Positions 13,863 through 19,077 of a DNA stretch of 19,077 bases are shown here, in pieces. Origin of the DNA: an uncultured Oscillospiraceae bacterium. Its GTDB lineage: Bacteria > Bacillota > Clostridia > Oscillospirales > Oscillospiraceae. Location: positions 18,333 to 37,409 of the forward strand of contig CAJUAC010000022.1 in NCBI GenBank assembly GCA_910583885.1, written 5' to 3'. The notes beneath the pieces were generated by a model. The model ran no database searches, was not told where the DNA came from, and was given only the letters and a program-made list of their open reading frames with translations. The position numbers and the translations under genes are program-made. How positions within the stretch are numbered: position 1 is the stretch's first letter; every line of letters starts with the position of its first letter.

Positions 13863-14621
13863 ATGGCAGAGCGCATCACCAGCCGTACAAACGCCCTGAT
13901 GGTCCATATCCGCAAGCTGGGCGCCTCCCGCGCCCACCGCCGGGAGGCCGGTGAATTCCTGGGCGACGGGGTGAAGCTGCTGGAGGAGGCCGTCCGCTGG
14001 GGCGCGGCCCTGACGGCTGTGGTACACACCGCAGATGTCCCCCTGCCGGAGCTGGGGCCCGCGGTGCGGGTGGCGGAGGTGCCGGTGGAGCTGATGCGCT
14101 CCATCAGCCCCATGGAGACGCCCCAGGGCGTCCTCTTCCTGGCCCGCCAGCCCTCCCAGGAGCTGCCGGAGCGCCTGCCCGGCCGCCGCTATCTGGCCCT
14201 GGAGGGCGTACAGGACCCCGGCAACGTGGGGACCATCCTGCGCACCGCCGACGCCTTTGGCGCGGATGGACTGTTCCTTCTGCCCGGCTGCGCGGACCCC
14301 TTCGGCCCCAAGGCGGTGCGCGCCTCCATGGGCGCGGTGTTCCGCCTGCCGGTGTGGAGCTGTGGGCTCCCCCAGCTGCAAGGGCTGGCCGCCCAGGCGG
14401 GGCTGCCCCTGCTGGGCGCAGCCCTGCGCACGGATACCAGGGATGTCCGCCAGGCGGACCTCACCCAGGCCGTCGCCCTGGTGGGCAGCGAGGGCAGAGG
14501 CCTCAGTGCCGAAGCGCTGTCCGCGTGCCAATACACCGTCCGCATCCCTATGGAGGGGCGGTGCGAATCCCTCAATGCGGCGGCGGCCGCCGCCGTGCTG
14601 CTGTGGGAGGGCTACCGGTAG
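13863..14621 (+). CDS. TrmH/SpoU-family RNA 2'-O-methyltransferase
   Basis: This 252-residue enzyme methylates a ribose 2'-OH in rRNA or tRNA using S-adenosylmethionine. An N-terminal substrate-binding domain (about 1-98) precedes the SpoU knot domain. The three family motifs are clear: LEGVQDPGNVGTILRTADAFGA (motif 1, from about 115), VALVGSEGRGLS (motif 2) and IPMEGRCESLNAAAAAAVLLWE (motif 3). The architecture matches RlmB/TsnR-like members, but the target nucleotide cannot be deduced. AAGGAGG at 13851-13857 supports ATG 13863. It is the first gene of a probable operon with dprA 46 bases downstream. Confidence 0.94.
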   Translation: MAERITSRTNALMVHIRKLGASRAHRREAGEFLGDGVKLLEEAVRWGAALTAVVHTADVPLPELGPAVRVAEVPVELMRSISPMETPQGVLFLARQPSQELPERLPGRRYLALEGVQDPGNVGTILRTADAFGADGLFLLPGCADPFGPKAVRASMGAVFRLPVWSCGLPQLQGLAAQAGLPLLGAALRTDTRDVRQADLTQAVALVGSEGRGLSAEALSACQYTVRIPMEGRCESLNAAAAAAVLLWEGYR

Positions 14622-14667
14622 AGTAAGAAACGCCCATCCCGCCGGGATGGAGGAAAGGGAAGCTGAC

Positions 14668-15885
14668 ATGGCGTCATTAAAATATTGGCTGTGGCTGGCC
14701 AGCCTGCCCAAGCTGAGCCTGCGGGCCAAGCTCGCCCTGCTGGAACACTTTGGAGAGCCGGACCGCATCTACTACAGTGAACAAGGGGAATACTTCCTGG
14801 TGGAGGGCATGACGCGCCCGATGGCGGCGTGCCTGGAGGACAAATCCTTCCAGGCCGCCGACCGCATCCTGGGCGACTGCGACCGGCTGGGGCTGCGCAT
14901 CCTCACCATCCGGGACTCCGAATACCCCGAACGGCTGAAAACAATTGACGAACCGCCCCTCCTGCTCTATGTCCAGGGCCGGATGCCCCGCTTTGATGAT
15001 GAGGTGGCTATCGCCATGGTGGGCACCCGCAAGGCCTCGCCCTATGCCATCACCCAAGGGGAGCGGCTGGCTTTCCAGATGGCGGGGCTGGGTGCGGTGA
15101 TCGTCTCCGGCCTGGCTGCCGGAGGCGACGCAGCCGCCCACCGCGGCGCACTGCGGGCTGGCGGGCTCACCGCTGCTGTCATCGGCGGCGGCCACGATAT
15201 CATCTATCCCAGGGAAAACCGCCGCCTCTATGAGGACATCGCCATCCAGGGCGCGATCCTCTCCGAGTACCCGCCGGGGACCGCGCACATGGGCAGCCAT
15301 TTCCCTGTCCGCAACCGGATCATCAGCGGCCTGAGCCTGGGCGTGCTGGTCACACAGGCCCCGGAGCGCAGCGGCGCACTCATCACCGCCAACCGTGCGC
15401 TGGACCAGGGCCGGGACCTGTTCATCCTGCCCGGCCTGGTGGACGACTGGCACTGCGCCGGCAGCAACCGCCTGATGGGGGAGTGCGGCTACCCTGTGCA
15501 GGACGCGTGGGACGTCCTCAGCCACTATGCCGCCAAATTCCCTGAAAAAATCCACCCCCTCCGTGCCAAGGAGCCCCGCCATTTTGGCGCCGGACGGCAG
15601 CCCCCTGCCCAGCCGGCGGAGCCAGTGGCGCCCCCTGCCCCCGCCCTGCCGGTGCTGGACCTGGCCGGGGATCATGGCCTGACTGACGACCAGCTGCACA
15701 TTGTCCGCGCCCTGCAAGGCGGCACGCGCCAGGTTGATGAGCTCATTGAGCTGACTCAGATCCCTGCGCGGCGGGTCCTGTCCGCGCTGACTGTTTTAGA
15801 AATTGACCGGGTCGTGACCCAGGAGAGCGGCAAGCACTTCTCCCTGGCCGTCACCTTGGCCCCTTCGCCCCAAGCGGCACCATAA
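14668..15885 (+). CDS. dprA: DNA-processing protein DprA
   Basis: This 405-residue protein would load RecA onto incoming single-stranded DNA during transformation. An N-terminal helical SAM-like region (about 1-85) is followed by the Rossmann domain (IAMVGTRKAS near 113, SGLAAGGDAAAHRGAL near 150, YPRENRRLYEDI, FPVRNRIISGLS, GALITANRALDQGRDLF). A Pro/Ala-rich linker (about 309-330) leads to a C-terminal winged helix (about 335-395). The usual SGLARGID motif reads SGLAAGGD here. ATG 14668 is chosen for its GGGAAG ribosome site; an in-frame ATG at 14647 is possible. The topA gene starts 40 bases downstream, the standard Gram-positive order. Confidence 0.95.
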   Translation: MASLKYWLWLASLPKLSLRAKLALLEHFGEPDRIYYSEQGEYFLVEGMTRPMAACLEDKSFQAADRILGDCDRLGLRILTIRDSEYPERLKTIDEPPLLLYVQGRMPRFDDEVAIAMVGTRKASPYAITQGERLAFQMAGLGAVIVSGLAAGGDAAAHRGALRAGGLTAAVIGGGHDIIYPRENRRLYEDIAIQGAILSEYPPGTAHMGSHFPVRNRIISGLSLGVLVTQAPERSGALITANRALDQGRDLFILPGLVDDWHCAGSNRLMGECGYPVQDAWDVLSHYAAKFPEKIHPLRAKEPRHFGAGRQPPAQPAEPVAPPAPALPVLDLAGDHGLTDDQLHIVRALQGGTRQVDELIELTQIPARRVLSALTVLEIDRVVTQESGKHFSLAVTLAPSPQAAP

Positions 15886-15925
15886 CAGCGGTATATCCGA
15901 ATCCGCATGATCCAGGAGGAACACC

Positions 15926-18247
15926 ATGGCAAAAATGAGCCTCGTCATTGTAGAGTCTCCCGCCAAGGCAAAGACTATCGGCAAATATCTCGGCCCCAAA
16001 TTTGAGGTAAAGGCCTGCATGGGCCACCTGCGGGACCTGCCTAAGAGCACCCTGGGCGTGGATGTTGAAAACAACTTCGAGCCCAATTACCGCCCCATCA
16101 AGGGGAAAGAGGACATCATCAACGACTTGAAAAAATCCGCCAAGGGCAGCGACGTCGTCTACCTCGCCACCGACCCGGACCGGGAGGGCGAGGCCATCAG
16201 CTGGCACTTAAAGGAGCTGCTCAGCCTGGACGACGAAAAGGCCCGGCGCGTCACATTCAACGAGATCACCAAGCGGGTGGTCAGCGAGTCCATCGCCGCC
16301 CCCCGGGAGATCGACCAGAGACTGGTGGACGCCCAGCAGGCCCGGCGGGTGCTGGACCGGATCGTGGGCTACCAGCTCTCCCCCCTGCTGTGGAAGAAGA
16401 TCCGCCGGGGCCTGTCCGCCGGGCGGGTCCAGTCCGTGGCCACCCGGATGGTCTGCGACCGGGAGCATGAGATCTCGGATTTCAAGCCCCAGGAGTACTG
16501 GTCTCTGGACGCGCGCCTGAGCACTGACGGCACAGAGAAGAATACCTTCCTTGCCCGCTACCACGGGGAGAACGGGAAAAAGAAGGAGCTGAACTCCGCC
16601 GAAGAGGTGGAGGCGGTGGTGGAGGCGGTAAAAAACGCCGCCTTTGCCGTGAAAACTGTGAAGCGCCAGGACAAGCACCGCTCCCCGTCCCCCCCCTTTA
16701 CTACCTCCACCCTCCAGCAGGAGGCCAGCCGCAAGCTGAGCATGACCCCCCGGCGGACCATGGCGATTGCCCAGCAGCTCTATGAGGGCGTGGACATCTC
16801 CGGCGAGGGCACCGTGGGCCTGATTACCTATATGCGTACCGACTCCCTGCGCCTGAGCGACGAGGCCCTCTCCGCTGTGCGCGGCTTTATCCAGGGCCGG
16901 TACGGCGCGGATTACTGCCCCGGCGCCCCCCGTGTCTATAAGACCAAGGCCAGCGCCCAGGACGCCCATGAGGCCATCCGCCCCAGCGATGTGAACCTGA
17001 CCCCCGAGCAGGTGAAGGGGGATCTGACAGCGGACCAGTACCGCCTCTACCGCCTGATCTGGAGCCGGTTTGTGGCCTGCCAGATGTCCAACGCCGTCTT
17101 TGACAGCGTGTCTGTCGAGGCGGAGGCGGCGGGGCACGGCTTCCGCGCCTCCAGCAGCAGCCTGAAATTCTCCGGCTTCACCGCCGTCTACGAGGAAGGC
17201 AAGGACGACGACAAGGAGAAGGAGGAAAAGGAGGCCAAGCTCCCCCCCCTCACCGAGGGCCAGCCCCTGCAAAGCATGGGCTTCCAGCCCGACCAGCATT
17301 TCACCCAGCCACCGCCCCGCTATACGGATGCCTCCCTCATCCGGGCCATGGAGGAGAACGGCATTGGCCGTCCCTCCACCTATGCCCCCACCGTCAGCAC
17401 GATCCTGGACCGGGAGTACGTCATCAAGGAGGGCAAGTACCTGCGCACCACCCCTCTGGGGGAGGTGGTCAATGGCCTGATGCAGGATAAGTTCGCGGAT
17501 ATTGTGGACACCAGCTTCACCGCCAATATGGAGAAGAGCCTGGACGACGTGGAGCGCGGCGGCAAGGAGTGGAGGACCCTGCTCAACGAGTTTTACGCCC
17601 CCTTCAAGGCCGAGCTGGACCAGGCGGAAAAGGATCTGGAGGGGATCCGTTTAAAAATCCCCGCCGAGGAGTCCGACGAGGTCTGTGATGTCTGCGGCAA
17701 GCAGATGGTCATTAAGAGCGGCCGCTTTGGCCGTTTCCTGGCCTGCCCCGGCTATCCGGAGTGTACGTTTACCAAGCCCCTGGTTGTGGCTATGCCGGGC
17801 CGGTGCCCCAAGTGCAGCGGCAGGATTTTGAAGAAGACCTCCCGCAACGGCTACACCTACTATGGCTGCGAGCACAACAGTGATAAGGATGAGGCCGTAC
17901 ACTGCGACTTCATGAGCTGGGATGTCCCGGTGGCAGATGACTGCCCTGCCTGCGGCCAGACCATGTTCAAAAAATCCGGCAAGGGCTTCAAAAAGCCATT
18001 CTGTATCAACGAGCAGTGTTCCAATTTCACCCCCGAGGACAAACGGGGCGGCTGGCGGAAGAAGAAGGAGAGCGCAGAGGGCGAGGCGGCGGCAGAAGCT
18101 GGGAGCACTGAGGCCGCGCCGGAGAAAAAAGAGGCGAAAAAGCCCGCCAGGAAGGCGTCTTCTAAATCTGTGGCCGCCAAAAAGGCTTCTAGCGAGAAAA
18201 CAAGCAAGCCTGCTGCGAAGAAATCTGCGAAAAAAAGCGCGGAGTAG
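15926..18247 (+). CDS. topA: DNA topoisomerase I (type IA)
   Basis: This 773-residue enzyme relaxes negative supercoils by transient cleavage of one strand. The TOPRIM domain has LVIVESPAKAKTI at the start and DPDREGEA with D83, D85 and E87. The active-site tyrosine is Tyr302 in GLITYMRTDSLR. Downstream are three cysteine zinc modules: CDVCGK...CPGYPEC, CPKCSG...CEHNSDKDEAVHC, and CPACGQ...CINEQC. A tail of about 60 residues rich in Lys, Ala, Ser and Glu ends the protein and resembles the basic tails that add DNA-binding in other TopA proteins. AGGAGG (15914-15919) supports ATG 15926. The gene follows dprA closely and probably shares its promoter. Confidence 0.97.
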   Translation: MAKMSLVIVESPAKAKTIGKYLGPKFEVKACMGHLRDLPKSTLGVDVENNFEPNYRPIKGKEDIINDLKKSAKGSDVVYLATDPDREGEAISWHLKELLSLDDEKARRVTFNEITKRVVSESIAAPREIDQRLVDAQQARRVLDRIVGYQLSPLLWKKIRRGLSAGRVQSVATRMVCDREHEISDFKPQEYWSLDARLSTDGTEKNTFLARYHGENGKKKELNSAEEVEAVVEAVKNAAFAVKTVKRQDKHRSPSPPFTTSTLQQEASRKLSMTPRRTMAIAQQLYEGVDISGEGTVGLITYMRTDSLRLSDEALSAVRGFIQGRYGADYCPGAPRVYKTKASAQDAHEAIRPSDVNLTPEQVKGDLTADQYRLYRLIWSRFVACQMSNAVFDSVSVEAEAAGHGFRASSSSLKFSGFTAVYEEGKDDDKEKEEKEAKLPPLTEGQPLQSMGFQPDQHFTQPPPRYTDASLIRAMEENGIGRPSTYAPTVSTILDREYVIKEGKYLRTTPLGEVVNGLMQDKFADIVDTSFTANMEKSLDDVERGGKEWRTLLNEFYAPFKAELDQAEKDLEGIRLKIPAEESDEVCDVCGKQMVIKSGRFGRFLACPGYPECTFTKPLVVAMPGRCPKCSGRILKKTSRNGYTYYGCEHNSDKDEAVHCDFMSWDVPVADDCPACGQTMFKKSGKGFKKPFCINEQCSNFTPEDKRGGWRKKKESAEGEAAAEAGSTEAAPEKKEAKKPARKASSKSVAAKKASSEKTSKPAAKKSAKKSAE

Positions 18248-18253
18248 GCAGTC

Positions 18254-18279
18254 ATTCTTTTTCTTAAAAGAAAAAGAAT
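18254..18279. terminator. T-rich/A-rich hairpin after topA
   Basis: ATTCTTTTTCTT (18254-18265) pairs perfectly with AAGAAAAAGAAT (18268-18279) across two bases. It lies seven bases after the topA stop and probably ends the trmH-dprA-topA transcript, although the plus-strand tail is A-rich. It resembles the hairpin at 8141-8170. Confidence 0.55.
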
Positions 18280-18282
18280 CAA

Positions 18283-18311
18283 AAAGAATTTTAGACAGCC
18301 TGACGGCTGTC
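18283..18311 (-). terminator. Intrinsic terminator of the 84-aa gene
   Basis: On the minus strand, GACAGCC-GTCA-GGCTGTC (18311-18294) is followed by TAAAATTCTTTTT, a stem with a U-rich tail, 17 bases after the stop of the 84-residue ORF. Confidence 0.7.
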
Positions 18312-18327
18312 AGACGGTTATGCAGGG

Positions 18328-18582
18328 CTATAGCCGGGACAATTCCATCCCCAGGGAGAAGGCGGCCTGGAACATCGCCTCCAGCTCCAGGTCGCCCTTT
18401 GTCCTGCTGTCGCCGGCATAATCCACCAGGGACTGCTGCCCCTCCGGGGGCAGCAGCTTGCGGAGCCTTTCTTCCTGCTGTTCCGTAATCCGGCACTGTT
18501 CTTCGTATTCTTCTCCAGTCAGGAATGCGGGGACACGGTTTTTTAAGGTGTATTCGTACAGAATACGGACGGTATCTAACAT
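18328..18582 (-). CDS. Small acidic protein, possibly DUF6809-like
   Basis: This 84-residue soluble, acidic, probably all-helical protein has charged central segments (GEEYEEQCRITEQQEERLRKLL) and ends FQAAFSLGMELSRL. The pattern of a Glu-rich helix followed by a C-terminal F-x-x-x-F-x-x-G-x-x-L helix resembles DUF6809-type proteins of Firmicutes, which often lie near XRE regulators. That match is from memory and unproven. AAAAGGAGG before ATG 18582 is a strong ribosome site. Its promoter is a full consensus with a palindrome in the spacer and another just after the -10 box, so it should be tightly repressed, presumably by the divergent XRE protein. It has its own terminator. The function is unknown; a toxin-like or accessory-element gene are both possible. 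Confidence 0.75.
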   Translation of the reverse strand: MLDTVRILYEYTLKNRVPAFLTGEEYEEQCRITEQQEERLRKLLPPEGQQSLVDYAGDSRTKGDLELEAMFQAAFSLGMELSRL

Positions 18583-18604
18583 GATAATTCCTCCTTTTTG
18601 TATC

Positions 18605-18618
18605 GGCCAAATTTGGCC
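18605..18618. promoter_or_regulatory. Palindromic operator 1
   Basis: GGCCAAATTTGGCC is a perfect 14-bp palindrome that covers the predicted transcription start of the 84-aa gene. It has a near-identical partner centred 28 bp away. Confidence 0.75.
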
Positions 18619-18623
18619 TTTTA

Positions 18624-18652
18624 ATTATACCCGGCCAAATTCGGCCTGTCAA
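18624..18652 (-). promoter_or_regulatory. Consensus promoter of the 84-aa gene
   Basis: On the minus strand TTGACA (18652-18647), 17 bp, then TATAAT (18629-18624): a full sigma-A consensus. The second palindrome fills most of the spacer. Confidence 0.88.
18633..18646. promoter_or_regulatory. Palindromic operator 2
   Basis: GGCCAAATTCGGCC, one base from a perfect palindrome, sits between the -35 and -10 boxes of the minus-strand promoter. With operator 1 it forms a direct repeat of CGGCCAAATT(T/C)GGCCT. It also lies about 25 bases upstream of the XRE start codon, so the XRE gene may regulate itself from here. Confidence 0.72.
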
Positions 18653-18669
18653 GTAATTATGGAGAAAAT

Positions 18670-18888
18670 ATGTCAAATTTAGCTGAACGAATGCGCGCTC
18701 TGCGAAAGAGCCGTGGATTAAAACAGGAGACAGCCGCGCAGTCAAGCGGTATCCCAGTCAGATCCTTCCGCCGGTATGAAAATGGGGAGCAAGAACCTGG
18801 GCTTACTGCCATATGGAAACTGGCCGATTTCTACGAAGTCTCTATCGACTACTTAGTCGGCCGGTCAGACGAGAAAGGAACACCATGA
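18670..18888 (+). CDS. XRE-family HTH regulator, small
   Basis: This 72-residue protein is essentially one Cro/C1-type helix-turn-helix: LAERMRALRKSRGLKQETAAQ, then SGIPVRSFRRYENGEQEPGLTAIWKLADFYEVSIDYLVGRSD. It would bind DNA as a dimer, most likely the two palindromes upstream. GGAG at 18661-18664 precedes ATG 18670 by five bases. I found no good plus-strand promoter. The stop TGA at 18886-18888 overlaps the trmFO start in an ATGA arrangement, so the two genes are probably co-transcribed and translationally coupled. Placement between topA and trmFO, which usually adjoin in Firmicutes, suggests an inserted module. Confidence 0.92.
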   Translation: MSNLAERMRALRKSRGLKQETAAQSSGIPVRSFRRYENGEQEPGLTAIWKLADFYEVSIDYLVGRSDEKGTP

Positions 18889-19077
18889 AAGCAACTGTCA
18901 TCGGTGCCGGCCTGGCCGGCAGTGAGGCCGCCTGGCAGCTGGCCAGGCGGGGCGTCGCGGTTACGCTGTGGGAGATGAAGCCCCAGAAGATGACCCCTGC
19001 CCACTCCAGCGGGCTCTTTGCCGAGCTGGTCTGCTCCAACTCCCTGCGGGGGGCCGGGCTGGAGAACGCCGTGGGCC
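18885..19077 (+). CDS. trmFO: TrmFO, tRNA m5U54 methyltransferase, N-terminal part
   Basis: Only the first 64 residues are in the window. They show the FAD-binding Rossmann motif VIGAGLAGSEAAWQLARRG and the TrmFO-specific stretch WEMKPQKMTPAHSSGLFAELVCSNSLRG. The enzyme methylates U54 of tRNA using methylenetetrahydrofolate and FAD, the Gram-positive alternative to TrmA. AAAGGA at 18875-18880, inside the XRE gene, is a fair ribosome site for ATG 18885. No promoter of its own is visible, so it depends on transcription from upstream of or within the XRE gene. The 3' end lies beyond the window. Confidence 0.96.
   Translation, partial: MKATVIGAGLAGSEAAWQLARRGVAVTLWEMKPQKMTPAHSSGLFAELVCSNSLRGAGLENAVG

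Noticed and set aside
1..19077. CRISPR arrays, tRNA or rRNA genes, insertion-sequence transposases, prophage genes
   Set aside because: No regular short repeats, no cloverleaf or rRNA sequence, and no transposase, integrase or phage structural motif was seen on either strand.

Overview
The window is GC-rich, densely coded DNA that looks like the chromosome of a Gram-positive anaerobe in Clostridia, probably Oscillospiraceae (Flavonifractor, Lawsonibacter or Pseudoflavonifractor-like). The placement is inference. It rests on strong AGGAGG-type ribosome binding sites, the dprA-topA-trmFO gene order, folate-dependent TrmFO, a BlaI/BlaR1-type pair, a VanR/VanS-like two-component pair and AGCS amino-acid symporters. 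No phage, CRISPR array, rRNA or tRNA gene is visible.

Layout. (1) 1-2330: a tandem pair of nearly identical alanine/glycine:cation symporter genes, the first cut by the window edge, separated by a terminator and a clear promoter. (2) 2333-5294, minus strand: an OmpR-type response regulator, a 20-codon leader-like ORF, a sensor histidine kinase and a small membrane-anchored protein. The divergent intergenic region (5295-5489) carries an array of TTAA hexamers and leads to a plus-strand membrane glycosyltransferase (5490-6710). (3) 6770-8123: ribosomal protein bS21 with a consensus promoter and a strong terminator, then an RluA-type pseudouridine synthase. (4) 8178-9485, minus strand: a cytoplasmic GH29 alpha-L-fucosidase with its own promoter. 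(5) 9575-9736: a non-coding fold-back element of about 160 bp that looks like a MITE. (6) 9790-12646, minus strand: a BlaI-type repressor and a BlaR1-like M56 metalloprotease whose outer domain is an unrecognised duplicated module rather than a penicillin-binding domain. A BlaI-type operator overlaps its promoter. A PAP2 phosphatase gene is divergent. (7) 13788-18246: a housekeeping run of TrmH/SpoU RNA methyltransferase, DprA and topoisomerase I. (8) 18294-19077: a small divergent regulatory module (an acidic 84-aa protein, two matching palindromes in its promoter, and an XRE repressor) sits between topA and trmFO. The XRE gene overlaps the trmFO start by four bases.

Themes. Two regulator modules, the two-component pair and the BlaI/BlaR1-like pair, each lie next to a divergent gene for a membrane enzyme of the kind often linked to the cell envelope (glycosyltransferase, PAP2 phosphatase). 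This suggests envelope-stress responses, but the links are inferred from position and operator-like sequence only. The best candidates for something undescribed are the duplicated BlaR1 sensor domain, the fold-back element and the XRE module coupled to trmFO.
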